A DNA stretch of 64,000 nucleotides from JABAAW01 sp965216605 (GCA_965216605.1 CBDCGG010000002.1:1240001-1304000); one strand, 5' to 3'. Positions 52,637 to 62,379 are shown, numbered from the stretch's first letter. Notes: generated by a model not told the origin, from the sequence alone. Translations and numbers: made by a program.

Positions 52637-54021
52637 TGAACAACGCGCTGTACTATGCAGACAACCTCGAAGTCTTGCAAACGTTGGCACAGGACTATCC
52701 GAAAGGAATCGTCGATCTCGTCTATATCGACCCGCCTTTCAACTCCAACAAGAATTACAACATGCCCTTCAAGGATTTGATCCACTCCTACCACAACTCT
52801 AAAAAAAACACGGCGCTCAAGCAGGCCTTTGCAGATACTTGGAGCAACATCACCCTTTCCGAAGAGCTCGAGCAGATGAGGCTTTACGACAACTTGGAAA
52901 TTTATAACTTTCTCCACGCCAACAGAAAGATTTTCACCGCCAGCCAGTCCTCCTATCTAACCATGATGGGCAGCAGGCTCTATTACATGCGAAAGGTAAT
53001 GAAAGACACGGCGAGCTTTTATCTACATTGCGACCCTACCATGAGCCACTATTTGAAAATTCTCTGCGATATCGTCTTCGGTGGAAAAAATTTTCAAAAC
53101 GAGATCATATGGTATTACGGTGGCGGAGGGGCTTCTACACAACGATGGGGCAGAAAGCATGATGTTATCCTGTTTTACACAAAAAGCGAACGGTGGACAT
53201 TCAACGCCGACGCGGTACGCCAGCCTTACAAATGGCAAGAAGGACAAAGTCGTGCCGACGGCTCGGAGCGAGATTTGGAGAAAGGAAAAATTGCCGACGA
53301 TGTTTTTGTCCAGCACTCTTTGATGCCATGGGCAAAAGAACGCTTGGGGTATCCTACGCAAAAGCCTGAGAAGTTGCTCGATCGTATCATTAGGGCGAGT
53401 TCGCAAGAAGGCGATCTTGTAGCCGACTTCTTCTGCGGTTGCGGAACGGCGGTCGTAGTCGCAGAAAAGCTCAAGCGGCGCTGGCTCGGTGTTGACATCA
53501 ATCACCTCGCCATTGCTGAGGTAGAAAACCGCAGGCTGAAAAAGCTGGACGCCAAGTACGAGGTGAAGGGTTTTCCTGTCGATCTCGCTTCCGCCGAGCG
53601 GCTGATGCAAAGCAGTCGTTACGATTTTCAAACTTGGTTGGTCGAGTACAAGTTGCGCGGACACAGCAACAAGCGTGGCGCGGACGGCGGTTACGATGGT
53701 CATATGGCGATCACCTTTCCGCCCAAGAAAGAGGTACGCATTTGTCTGATCGAAGTCAAAAGCGGTGCGTGCAGCTTGGCGCAGTTGCGCGCCTTCCAAC
53801 AGGTTGTCAGGCAGCAAGAAGCCGATTTGGGGTTGTTCGTCTGTTTGGCGGAAAACATCACGAAGCCGATGCTTGCCTTTTGCGACGAGCAGGGCTTGTG
53901 GCAGGAATCGCTGTTTTCCGTGCCTAAGCTGAGCATCCTTTCCTTGCAGGAGTTCCTGACAAAAGACAAGCAACTGCCGCGCTGGCTCTACAACGCTATC
54001 GAGAATGTAACCTACGGCTGA
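52636..54021 (+). CDS. DNA methyltransferase fused to Mrr-like nuclease, coupled to infB
   Basis: 461 aa. ATG overlaps the infB stop as TAATG. Residues 1-300: beta-class N6-A/N4-C methyltransferase, motif IV DPPF at 32-35, motif I DFFCGCGTA at 264-272, a TRD between, and YPTQKPEKLLDRII before motif I. Residues about 325-445: restriction-endonuclease-like domain, with FQTWLVEYKL, DGGYDG (D354) and LIEVKSG (E373, K375), the PD-(D/E)xK pattern of Mrr-type nucleases. So one chain could methylate and cut, or the second domain could be a DNA-binding remnant. It sits in the otherwise conserved infB-rbfA junction, has host-like composition and no promoter of its own is seen, suggesting long residence. 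rbfA follows after 74 bp. Confidence 0.93.
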   Translation: MNNALYYADNLEVLQTLAQDYPKGIVDLVYIDPPFNSNKNYNMPFKDLIHSYHNSKKNTALKQAFADTWSNITLSEELEQMRLYDNLEIYNFLHANRKIFTASQSSYLTMMGSRLYYMRKVMKDTASFYLHCDPTMSHYLKILCDIVFGGKNFQNEIIWYYGGGGASTQRWGRKHDVILFYTKSERWTFNADAVRQPYKWQEGQSRADGSERDLEKGKIADDVFVQHSLMPWAKERLGYPTQKPEKLLDRIIRASSQEGDLVADFFCGCGTAVVVAEKLKRRWLGVDINHLAIAEVENRRLKKLDAKYEVKGFPVDLASAERLMQSSRYDFQTWLVEYKLRGHSNKRGADGGYDGHMAITFPPKKEVRICLIEVKSGACSLAQLRAFQQVVRQQEADLGLFVCLAENITKPMLAFCDEQGLWQESLFSVPKLSILSLQEFLTKDKQLPRWLYNAIENVTYG

Positions 54022-54095
54022 TACTTTCTTGTAAAAGAGAGCCAGCGGAGAGATGGTAAGAAGAGAGAACAAGGAGATAAAAAAAGAGGAGAGAG

Positions 54096-54518
54096 ATGGA
54101 TAAAAGGCGATTGAAGAGGTCGGGACCTTCACAGCGTCAGCAGCGAGTCGGCGAGCTTTTGCGCCACACTCTTTCCGAGAAGTTGATGCGCGGCGAGTTG
54201 CTTTCTGAGGAGCTTTACGATTGTCCGCTGTATGTAGGCGAGGTGCGCATGACGGCGGACTTGCGTTGGGCGCGCGCCTATGTTTCCTTTGCGAAGCAGG
54301 AGCAGACTACTTTGGAGGAGCGGCGGGCCGTTCTCAAGGAGTTGCGGCGACTTGCGCCGATTTTACAGAAGAGTTGTGCGGCACCTTTGAGCTTGAAGTT
54401 TACGCCGCGCATTGCTTTCGAATGGGATGACTTGGGCGAGCGTTCGGCGAAGATTGAGGAACTTTTAAGAAAAACTGCGGCGACGCAGGATAAGGCGGAG
54501 GCAGAGACGGGCTTGTAG
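54096..54518 (+). CDS. rbfA: Ribosome-binding factor A
   Basis: 140 aa, KH-like 30S maturation factor. Seen: RQQRVGELLRHTLSEKL, TADLRWARAYVSF (the usual V-S-x-D-L-x-x-A-x-V/Y pattern), LKELRRLAPILQK and the LSLKFTPRIAFEWDD end. ATG at 54096 with a strong AGAGGAGAG site, so it can be translated independently of the methyltransferase. Last gene of the operon; truB is not next, and the following gene is convergent argB. Confidence 0.95.
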   Translation: MDKRRLKRSGPSQRQQRVGELLRHTLSEKLMRGELLSEELYDCPLYVGEVRMTADLRWARAYVSFAKQEQTTLEERRAVLKELRRLAPILQKSCAAPLSLKFTPRIAFEWDDLGERSAKIEELLRKTAATQDKAEAETGL

Positions 54519-54550
54519 CAGGTGACAAGTAGTGTCCCAGAAAACAGGAC

Positions 54551-54566
54551 TTGCGTATTGACGCAA
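54551..54566. terminator. Stem-loop between convergent rbfA and argB
   Basis: TTGCGT-ATTG-ACGCAA is a perfect 6-bp stem in the 77-bp gap, next to a GTCC/GGAC pair. No T tract follows on either strand, so intrinsic termination is uncertain. Confidence 0.35.
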
Positions 54567-54595
54567 CATCGCGTGCGCAAATATCGCGGTGCGCT

Positions 54596-55489
54596 TCAAA
54601 CAGCGCGGATGAGACTGCCTACTCCCGATTCGGTAAAGAGTTCAAGCAACAAGGTGTGCGGTACCCTGCCGTCAAGGATCACAACGCTCACCCCCTTTCT
54701 GCTCGCTTCCATGGCTGTGTCGATCTTCGGCAGCATGCCGCCATGCACGACACCTTGGGCTATGAGCTCCTTGAGTCGTTTCTCGTCGAGCTCTTCCACC
54801 AAGTCTCCCTTCTCGTCTTTCACCCCCGCAACATCGGTCATGAGTAGTAGCCTTTTAGCCTCCAGCCCTATGGCGAGCGCGCCCGCGAAAGCATCGGCAT
54901 TGACATTGTACAGCTCCCCCTCTTCGTCGGCTGCCATCGGAGCCAGCACCGGAATATAGTCGGCATCGATGAGCAGGCGTAGCAGGGTTGCATCGACCTT
55001 CTTGGGTTCTCCGACGAATCCCAAGTCGATGCTCTCTCCGTTCTTCTGCTTTTTCGGCGAGAGTTTTTCGACGCGCATGATCGCAGCGTCCTGTCCGCAC
55101 AGCGCGAGCGCGTCTCCCCCTGCTCCCTGCAAGAGTCGCACCACCTTTTTGCTCAAGCGCGAGAGGGTCATGGCGGCGCAATCTCTAGTTTCTTTGTCGG
55201 TGATGCGCAATCCCTCGACGCGTTTTTGTTCGAGGTTGAGTTTTTCGGCAAGGCGATCGATCTGCGGACCGCCTCCGTGCACGATGACAGGATGGATGCC
55301 TACCTGCTTCAGCAGCACGACATCGTGGGCAAGGTGGGCTGCCAAGTCTTTCTCGGCTTCCTCCAGCGCGTTGCCGCCGAGCTTGATGACTAGCAAGCTG
55401 CCCGTATACAATTGCATGTAAGGCAGGGCTGCTGTCAGGATGCCTGCTTTTTGCAACCATCGGCGATGTCGTTCGTGTGCCGCGCTCAC
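54596..55489 (-). CDS. argB: Acetylglutamate kinase
   Basis: Phosphorylates N-acetylglutamate with ATP, second step of arginine synthesis. 297 aa. Seen: LLVIKLGGNALE (ATP glycine loop), HPVIVHGGGPQID, the KxxVEGLRITD region, NVNADAFAGALA and LLLMTDVAGV. The N-terminal 30 residues including ILTAALPYMQLYTG fit the alphaproteobacterial form, supporting the GTG start at 55489 over the ATG at 55417. Next to yidC as in many alphaproteobacteria, though ysxC/engB, often found between them, is absent here. argD-argF lie 31 kb away. Confidence 0.95.
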   Translation of the reverse strand: MSAAHERHRRWLQKAGILTAALPYMQLYTGSLLVIKLGGNALEEAEKDLAAHLAHDVVLLKQVGIHPVIVHGGGPQIDRLAEKLNLEQKRVEGLRITDKETRDCAAMTLSRLSKKVVRLLQGAGGDALALCGQDAAIMRVEKLSPKKQKNGESIDLGFVGEPKKVDATLLRLLIDADYIPVLAPMAADEEGELYNVNADAFAGALAIGLEAKRLLLMTDVAGVKDEKGDLVEELDEKRLKELIAQGVVHGGMLPKIDTAMEASRKGVSVVILDGRVPHTLLLELFTESGVGSLIRAV

Positions 55490-55513
55490 TGCGTAATATG
55501 TGTGTTGTTTCGC

Positions 55514-57382
55514 TCAGGCGGCTTTGGGTTTGCGCCGACTGACATGGCGAGTGATCACCCATTGTTGCCCGATGGTGAGCATATTGTTCCAAGTCCAGTA
55601 GATGACAAGCCCTGCGGGAAAGCGTCCGAGCAGGAAGGTGAAGAGGATGGGTAGGAAGGCGAAGATCTTCTTTTGGATGGGATCGACGGGCGCAGGGTTC
55701 ATTTTCTGCTGCATCCACATGCTCAAGCCCATGGCGATCGGCCAGAGCCCCAAATTGAGAGGTTGGAGCAGTTGCGGAATCTGCCACGGAATCAGTCCGA
55801 ACAGCGTCAGCACGCCTAAGGGGTCGGGCGCGGAGAGATCGTGAATCCAGCCGAAGAAGGGAGCATGGCGCATCTCGATCGAGATAAAGAGCACCTTGTA
55901 GAGCGCGAAGAAGACAGGAATCTGCAACAGAATCGGCAGACAGCCCGCGACAGGATTAACCCCGTGCTTCTTGTAGAGCCCAAGCATCTCTTGTTGCAGG
56001 GCTTTTTTGTCGTCTTTGTGGCGTTCGCGCAAGATGATCATCTCGGGCTGCAGTGTTTTCATCTTGCTGATCGAGACATAGGATTTGTAGGACAAAGGCA
56101 GGAAGAGAAACTTGATCACGACGGTGAGCGCGAGAATGGCGAGCCCGAAGTTGCCGAGCAGGCGCGAAAAGTAGGTGATCGCGTTGTAAATGGGTTTTGT
56201 GATGAAGTAGAACCAGCCGAAGTCTACGGCGAGGTCGAAGCCTGCAATATCGTATTCTTGCGCGTAGCGATCGAGTAACGGCACGCTCTTCGCGCCCGTG
56301 AAAATGCGCGAGAGCTGCTCGCTCTCGGCTTGCGGCGCAAGGCTGCTCGACGCATAGAGGATGTCGGCTTGAAACACATCGATGGCGATGCCGTCGCGTT
56401 GGCGCGTGGCAGTGCGAAACAGCGCGGTCACAGGCTTGCGGGGGTCGGGGATGAGTGCTGTCATCCAGTATTTGTCGGTGATGCCCAGCCAGCCGCCTGT
56501 GCTCTCGTAGGCGAGGCGTTGTTTTTTCAACGCCTTCTTGTAGGTAATTTCCTCCAGCGACTCGTTGAGGTAGCCAATTAACCCCTCGTGCAAGATGTAG
56601 AAGTCCAGCGTAGGAGGTTTCCCTTGCCGCTGAATCACGCCGTAGGGTTGGACGGCGATCGTGCGCTCGCTTTTGTTGATGACACGTTGCTCCAGCGTCA
56701 GCATGAACTGCTCGTCGATTGCAAACAGCAGCTCGAAGCGCACTCCTTCTCCGTTCGTCCAATGCAACAGCAACGGCGATTGCGGCGTGAGACGCGTCTG
56801 CTCGCTACTCCAAAGCGTGTTGTGGTCGGGGGCTTCCACGCCTTCGCTCACGCGCCAGGAAAACTGCACAAAGTACGGCGAGGGATCGCTTTGCAACAGC
56901 GTTACGGGAAGCGAGTCTTCTGCTTGCGTTTCGTAAAAATTGCGCAAGACGATGTTCTCGATTTTGCCTCCCCTCAAGGCGATGCTGCCGCTCAAGGAGG
57001 GTGTTTCGATAATCACTCTAGCTTCACTCGTAGCAAAGCTCGTTGCACTGCCACCCGTCGCGCTACCTGCATCCTTTGTCGCGTCAGGGACGGGGAGGGA
57101 GGAGGCATCGCCCAAAAGAGCATCGTCCTTTTTGCTCTCGGATTGTTGTTTGGGGGTTGGCAGTGCGTTTCCTTCAACAGGCAACAGCGCGCCGTCGCCG
57201 TTTGCCGTAGCTCCGCTTTGGCTTTGACTTTGATTTTCGCTCGTGTCGGTCTGCTGTGCGGACTGCTGTTCGGTGCTTTGTTGTTCGCGTTGCGGCGCTT
57301 GGAAGAGGAACTCCCAGCCGAAGAGAATCGCCGTGCATAGCACGATGGCAATCAGTAGATTTTTGGGGTCGCCTTGTAGCAT
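55514..57382 (-). CDS. yidC: Membrane protein insertase YidC
   Basis: 622 aa. N-terminal TM (LLIAIVLCTAILFGWEFLF), a Ser/Gln-rich linker, the large periplasmic beta-sandwich domain typical of Gram-negative YidC (about 110-350), then the conserved insertase core with five TM helices (ITYFSRLLGNFGLAILALTV, FLPLSYKSYVSISKMK, NPVAGCLPILLQIPVFFALY, then FGLIPWQIPQLLQPLN and FPAGLVIYWTWNNMLTI). Inserts proteins in the inner membrane with or without Sec. Gap to yidD is 8 bp. Confidence 0.97.
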   Translation of the reverse strand: MLQGDPKNLLIAIVLCTAILFGWEFLFQAPQREQQSTEQQSAQQTDTSENQSQSQSGATANGDGALLPVEGNALPTPKQQSESKKDDALLGDASSLPVPDATKDAGSATGGSATSFATSEARVIIETPSLSGSIALRGGKIENIVLRNFYETQAEDSLPVTLLQSDPSPYFVQFSWRVSEGVEAPDHNTLWSSEQTRLTPQSPLLLHWTNGEGVRFELLFAIDEQFMLTLEQRVINKSERTIAVQPYGVIQRQGKPPTLDFYILHEGLIGYLNESLEEITYKKALKKQRLAYESTGGWLGITDKYWMTALIPDPRKPVTALFRTATRQRDGIAIDVFQADILYASSSLAPQAESEQLSRIFTGAKSVPLLDRYAQEYDIAGFDLAVDFGWFYFITKPIYNAITYFSRLLGNFGLAILALTVVIKFLFLPLSYKSYVSISKMKTLQPEMIILRERHKDDKKALQQEMLGLYKKHGVNPVAGCLPILLQIPVFFALYKVLFISIEMRHAPFFGWIHDLSAPDPLGVLTLFGLIPWQIPQLLQPLNLGLWPIAMGLSMWMQQKMNPAPVDPIQKKIFAFLPILFTFLLGRFPAGLVIYWTWNNMLTIGQQWVITRHVSRRKPKAA

Positions 57383-57390
57383 GGCTCTAG

Positions 57391-57642
57391 CTAACGCTTC
57401 TCATCAGCTGGAGAGACGGGATCGAGGCGGATGCCTTGCTCACGGGGTGTTGTGAAGAGCAGCGGTCGGCAGCGCGCGAGTCTTCTCAAAGCGAGGAAGA
57501 ATCCTTTCCAGCCGTGCTGGCGTACGGCTTCTTGCGCGTACTCGCTGCACGAGGGCAGGAAGCGGCAGCAGGAGGGCAGCGTGCCAAACAGCAGCAAGGC
57601 GGGAGCGAGCAGCGTGCGGTAGCAGACCAGCAGCAGGCTCAT
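57391..57642 (-). CDS. yidD: Membrane protein insertion efficiency factor YidD
   Basis: 83 aa from ATG 57642. One amphipathic or TM helix at the start (MSLLLVCYRTLLAPALLLF), then CCRFLPSCSEYAQEAV and the HGWKGFFLALRRLARCRPL signature, with the usual Cys and Arg pattern of YidD. The frame runs further upstream, overlapping rnpA, but the family starts here. Sits between rnpA and yidC, the standard position. Confidence 0.93.
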   Translation of the reverse strand: MSLLLVCYRTLLAPALLLFGTLPSCCRFLPSCSEYAQEAVRQHGWKGFFLALRRLARCRPLLFTTPREQGIRLDPVSPADEKR

Positions 57643-57701
57643 CGTTGCAACGGCGCACTTCGTGGCAAATCGCAACTCACCTTCGAGGGTTGGCAAAAGC
57701 G

Positions 57702-58151
57702 TCACGAGGTTTTTGGCTTGCTTCGTAGCAGAGCCTGTTCCAGCTGTTGGCGCATCGTTGCGAAGTCGGCGTCTAGGCATGCAAAGCGTGCGACCAAAAC
57801 GATACGGCGCAAGGGCGAATGCGAGCGCGAGGGTAGATGGTCTTTGATGCATGTTTGATACAGCAAGGCACGCAAGCGTCGCTTGGCGCGATTACGCGCG
57901 ACAGCGTTGCCGACCTTGCGGCTTGCTGTGATGCCTAGTGCCATAGTTGTGCTTTGTGCAGTGCTCTGGGTTGTGCGGTTTGCAAGGCTTGCGCTACTTT
58001 CTCGTCTATGTTTTTGCGCGAGCGACGCGAGGTCGGGGGCGTTGTCGGGCACTTTTTGGACGATGAAATAGGGCGTTGCGACGGCGCGGGCTATGCGCGT
58101 TGCTTGCACAAATTCTGCCCGACGTAGCATGCGAACGGCTTTCGGTAGCAT
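57702..58151 (-). CDS. rnpA: Ribonuclease P protein component
   Basis: 149 aa. Seen: MLRRAEFVQATRIARAVATPYFIV and the RNA-binding signature ITASRKVGNAVARNRAKRRLRALL. Enhances the RNA enzyme in tRNA 5' processing. ATG at 58151; an in-frame TTG two codons earlier is possible. A Ser/Gln/Thr-rich loop (about residues 40-70, ASLANRTTQSTAQSTT) is longer than usual. 16 bp after the rpmH stop. Confidence 0.95.
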   Translation of the reverse strand: MLPKAVRMLRRAEFVQATRIARAVATPYFIVQKVPDNAPDLASLAQKHRRESSASLANRTTQSTAQSTTMALGITASRKVGNAVARNRAKRRLRALLYQTCIKDHLPSRSHSPLRRIVLVARFACLDADFATMRQQLEQALLRSKPKTS

Positions 58152-58167
58152 AGACAAGCGTTGACGG

Positions 58168-58302
58168 TCAGTGGGTCAGGCGCGAGCGTCCGCGTGAGCG
58201 GCGCGCCTTCAAGATACGACGACCTGCTTTACTCGCCATGCGGGCGAAAAAGCCATGACGGCGTTTGCGTTTCAGCTTGCTGGGTTGCCAGGGGCGTTTC
58301 AT
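58168..58302 (-). CDS. rpmH: 50S ribosomal protein L34
   Basis: 44 aa, too short for the longer-frame list. Starts MKRPWQPSKLKRKRRHGFFAR, then ILKARRSRGRSRL, as in all L34. Start CAT at 58300-58302 with an A-rich upstream leader; stop at 58168-58170. First gene of rpmH-rnpA-yidD-yidC-argB. The 58303-58457 divergent gap must hold its promoter; no clear boxes were found. Confidence 0.97.
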   Translation of the reverse strand: MKRPWQPSKLKRKRRHGFFARMASKAGRRILKARRSRGRSRLTH

Positions 58303-58487
58303 AAAAAAATCTCTTCGTTGTTCTTTTCAAAGTTTTTTGGGCTGTTGTCAGAGGGGTTGTTGTCGCTCCGAAGATTCGGCAACGCTCGACTGACAGCAGT
58401 CACTTGCTATGCTCGTTCTTTTAGCGTAGAAACGGACAAGAAGTCAAGTTATGTTCTTTGTTGTTTTGCGTGTCGAGGCAATTTTTT

Positions 58488-58937
58488 GTGTTAAAACATT
58501 TTCCGAAGTTTTTTTGTCGATCTTTTTGTGGTTTGCCTCTTCTCGGATTGCTGTGCGCGGGCGTGCTTGTGGGCGTGTTGTGGGGTTGCGGGTCGGGGGG
58601 AGGGAAGGCTTCGCTTGGGGGTTCCGAGTCGAGGCGCGATCCGCACGAGATTCTTTCCAAGACGCGCAAGACTACCTTCAACCTTTTAGGCACGCCTGAT
58701 CTCAACCGCCGCGAGGGACGCACGATGCAGTGGCAGTATCGTGGTGATTCGTGCACGCTCGATATTTTCTTTGTTGGCAAGGGGGTTGAGACTATCCGCA
58801 AAAACGCGCCGGTGGAGCATTTCGAGTTGCGTCCTTCTTCGTCGGAGGCGCGTATGAATCGGGGCGAGTTGGAGCGTTGCTACGCTCGTCTTGTGAAGAC
58901 GCGCCGCAAGAATGCGCGGGCGCGCGACAGGGGATAG
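58488..58937 (+). CDS. Predicted lipoprotein, alphaproteobacterial family
   Basis: About 149 aa from a GTG at 58488 chosen because a GAGG lies upstream and the product then begins with a normal lipoprotein signal (LKHFPK, hydrophobic LLGLLCAGVLVGVLWGC, lipobox Cys). The open frame goes back to a TTG at 58458. Mature part: ILSKTRKTTFNLLGTPDLNRREG in pieces, WQYRGDSCTLDIFFVG, with a second Cys near the end (ERCYARL), matching a small alphaproteobacterial lipoprotein family of unknown role. Ends 9 bp before ubiK. Probably attached to the inner or outer membrane. Confidence 0.7.
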   Translation: MLKHFPKFFCRSFCGLPLLGLLCAGVLVGVLWGCGSGGGKASLGGSESRRDPHEILSKTRKTTFNLLGTPDLNRREGRTMQWQYRGDSCTLDIFFVGKGVETIRKNAPVEHFELRPSSSEARMNRGELERCYARLVKTRRKNARARDRG

Positions 58938-58946
58938 GGGGGAGCC

Positions 58947-59240
58947 ATGTTGGGACAAGATTTTTTCAAAACGGCGGCTCGCATGGGATCGGGCGCGCGG
59001 GATTTGATGGGCTCGATGGCGGGGGAGATCGAGCGTCTTGTGAAGGCGCGTGTTGAGGCGCGTTTGAAGGGATTGAACCTTGTTTCGCGCGAGGAGTTTG
59101 AGGCGGTCAAGATGCTGGCGGAGGAGGCGCGTAGTAGGGTTGATGCGTTGGAGAAGCGGCTTGGCGAGCGGGGGGGGAAGGCTACTGCTACTACTTCTGG
59201 TGCGGCGGGTGCGAAGAAGAAGAAAGAGCCGAAGGAGTGA
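58947..59240 (+). CDS. ubiK: Ubiquinone biosynthesis accessory factor UbiK family
   Basis: 97 aa. N-terminal helix MLGQDFFKTAARMGSGAR, then a coiled coil with LKGLNLVSREEFEAVKMLAEEA and RVDALEKRLGE, the BMFP/UbiK signature (LxLVSREEFxxV), and a Lys/Ala/Thr tail. Family proteins bind membranes and assist the soluble ubiquinone synthesis complex. ATG at 58947 with GGGGGGAG upstream, and the tail ends before the palindromic repeat at 59.3 kb. Confidence 0.85.
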   Translation: MLGQDFFKTAARMGSGARDLMGSMAGEIERLVKARVEARLKGLNLVSREEFEAVKMLAEEARSRVDALEKRLGERGGKATATTSGAAGAKKKKEPKE

Positions 59241-59269
59241 GCGAGGTCGATGGCTTTGCCTCGACTAAA

Positions 59270-59420
59270 ACTCTTGTTCAAAAGCGCGAGGCTTGCCTCG
59301 CGCAAAACAGCCTCGCAATGCGGCACAGCGATACTGTTTTCCTCGTCATAGCGACAAGAAAAATCGCGCGTACGTAGTGCGCCTCTGAAGGGTTACGCGC
59401 GTAGTGAATTTTCATCTATG
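59270..59420. repeat. Modular palindromic repeat, single unit upstream of metK
   Basis: The core GCGCGAGGC-TT-GCCTCGCGC at 59284-59303 is followed by the family sequence (GCGGCACAGCGAT, TGTTTTCCTCGTCATAGCGAC, GCGCGTACGTAGTGCGCC) in the same orientation as 62.8-63.05 kb. Part of the 271-bp gap between ubiK and metK. Confidence 0.88.
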
Positions 59421-59439
59421 AGCGATTGACAAGGGCGTA

Positions 59440-59492
59440 GGATTTGTGGCAAAGCAGAGAGGCTATCTTGTTAGGTAGCAACTTTGAAATCC
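59440..59492 (+). promoter_or_regulatory. Structured 5' leader of metK, candidate riboswitch-like element
   Basis: Three nested helices in 53 nt: P1 GGATTT (59440-59445) with AAATCC (59487-59492); P2 CAAAG (59450-59454) with CTTTG (59482-59486); P3 GCTATC (59462-59467) with GGTAGC (59474-59479, one G-T pair) around a TTGTTA loop. P1 and P2 are separated by GTGG only on the 5' side; P2 and P3 by CAGAGAG and AA. The GAAGGAG ribosome site starts at the very next base (59493). metK is a usual target of SAM-sensing riboswitches; this does not match the SAM-II, SAM-V or SAM/SAH patterns I can recall. Function is inference. Confidence 0.5.
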
Positions 59493-59511
59493 GAAGGAGC
59501 TTTATTCCGCC

Positions 59512-60665
<1,154 letters not shown>

Positions 60666-60669
<4 letters not shown>

Positions 60670-61427
60670 CAGAAACTCCCTGTGCCAAGCATGGAACGCC
60701 GCGTAGTTTCTCTCGTAGGATTTCGCGCAAGCTCTCCGCCTATCGAGAAAATCTGCTTGCAGAAAAGCTGCCTCCGCTCTCCCTTGATCCCGCGCAGCCC
60801 TTCGGCGGAGACAAGGCTTTTTTTGAACGCTATCGAGAAGACCTGCGTCTAGAGATCGGCTTCGGAGCAGGCGAGCATTTGGCGGCGCAGGTAGCGCGCG
60901 CTCCGCAGGTGGGCTTTATCGGCTGCGAGCCCTATCGCAACGGCGTTGCCGCCTTGCTCGCCACCTTAGAAAATGGAGAGGGGGTGAATGCAGGCGAGGC
61001 TCACGAAAATATTCAGACGAGTTTAACCTCCTCGACGGGTTCGGCAACGAACTTGCGTCTTTTTGCCGACGATGCCTTGCTACTTCTGCCTGCTCTGCCT
61101 GAGGGTTGCTTGAGTTTTCTCTATCTGCTTTTTCCCGATCCTTGGCAGCGACGACGGCATCGTAAGCGTCGTCTTTTACGCGCGCAGGTGTTGGATGTTT
61201 TTGCGCGCTCGTTGCGTGCGGGGGGTGTGTTGCGCTGGTCGAGCGACGAGCCTGCTTTCGTCACGAGCGGGCTTGCTGCTTGTTGTGCGCATCCGTGTTT
61301 TGCGTGGCAAGCGAGTAGTCCGAACGATTGGCGCGTGCCTCCTGCGGCGTGGGTTGCGACGCGCTATCAGCGGAAGGCGGAGCGTGCGGGTCGTTCGGTT
61401 TTTCACGCTACTTTCGAGCGGCGGTGA
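60666..61427 (+). CDS. trmB: tRNA (guanine-N7-)-methyltransferase
   Basis: SAM-dependent m7G46 methylation of tRNA. About 253 aa. TTG start at 60666 overlaps the metK stop as TTGA, with AAGGA about ten bases before; no in-frame ATG is available near it. Seen: LEIGFGAGEHLAAQVARAP (SAM site), GCEPYRNGVAALL, FLYLLFPDPWQRRRHRKRRL (family signature FPDPWxKxRHxKRR) and a C-terminal VATRYQRKAERAGR. An acidic/Thr-Ser insert (ENGEGVNAGEAHENIQTSLT) is longer than usual. Convergent with the antiporter, 7 bp apart. Confidence 0.93.
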
Positions 61428-61434
61428 GTGGCTT

Positions 61435-62379
61435 CTATCCGACTCTTGTAGCGAGGAATCCCCAGTATGCGATGTAGCAGAGGATGCAGCTTGCTCCGAT
61501 AGCGAGTCTCCATCGTTTGTGGCTTTTGATGCCGAGCAGGAAGAGGGCGAAGGCGATAGGGGCGAGGATGAGATCGGGCAGGCTTTCCTCGACCTTGAGG
61601 GGCAGGATGAGCGCGCATAGGGGTAGAATGAGCCAGCTGTTGAAGATGGTGCTACCGAAGATTCCTCCTGTTGCGAGCGCGAGGGCTTTGCGTCTGACTG
61701 CGACGAGGGTTGCGACGACCTCAGGCAGCGAGGTACCGAGCGCGAGGATGGAGAGTCCGATAAGCGTTTCGGGCACGCCGAGCATTCTCGCTAGGGTTTG
61801 CCCTCCTGCGACGACGGCTTCTGAGCCAACTAGCATGAGGACTAGTCCTCCGATGGCGAGCAGTATCCCGTGTTTGAGCGCGTTTTTGGGTAGTTTTTCG
61901 TTATGGGAAGGGGTGGTTTGTTCTCGCGCGGCTTCTTTGAGCGCGAGGTATGTATAGATCGCGAAGGGGATGAGGAGGGATGCTCCCCAGGTTGAGGGGA
62001 TGGTAGCGAGGGGAGCGAAGGCGGCGAGGGTTAGCAGTGCTATTCCTGCGGCGGCGGCGTGTAGGATGGAGGGTTGTTTCGCTTGTTGTTTTTGGGTGAG
62101 ATGGGAGAGGAGGACGATGAGTCCTCCGATGAGCCAGACATTGGCGATGTTGCTACCGAGGATATTTCCTGAGGCTAGTCCTCCGCTACCTTTCCAGGCG
62201 GCTTGGATGGAGAGGAAGAGTTCGGGGGCGGAGGTACCGAAGCCGACGATGGCTACGCCTGCGAAGGCGGGGGAGAGGCGGAGTCTTTTCGCGAGGGCGA
62301 GGCTACCTTGGATGGTGGCTTCGCCGCCGATGACGAGGATGAGGAGTCCGATGAGGAGTTGTAGGGAGGGGATGAGCAT
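61435..62379 (-). CDS. Ca2+/Na+ antiporter family (CaxA/YrbG)
   Basis: 314 aa inner-membrane exchanger. Two inverted repeats with the alpha-repeat motifs GTSAPELFLS (about residues 48-57) and GTSLPEVVATLVAVRRK, plus NILGSNIANV and GIFGSTIFNS. About ten TM helices. ATG at 62379 chosen; the longer open frame adds a Lys/Ala-rich tail unlike the family. Cation specificity (Ca2+, Na+ or K+) cannot be told. Possibly relevant to the Ca2+-dependent RTX proteins, but far away. Confidence 0.93.
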   Translation of the reverse strand: MLIPSLQLLIGLLILVIGGEATIQGSLALAKRLRLSPAFAGVAIVGFGTSAPELFLSIQAAWKGSGGLASGNILGSNIANVWLIGGLIVLLSHLTQKQQAKQPSILHAAAAGIALLTLAAFAPLATIPSTWGASLLIPFAIYTYLALKEAAREQTTPSHNEKLPKNALKHGILLAIGGLVLMLVGSEAVVAGGQTLARMLGVPETLIGLSILALGTSLPEVVATLVAVRRKALALATGGIFGSTIFNSWLILPLCALILPLKVEESLPDLILAPIAFALFLLGIKSHKRWRLAIGASCILCYIAYWGFLATRVG

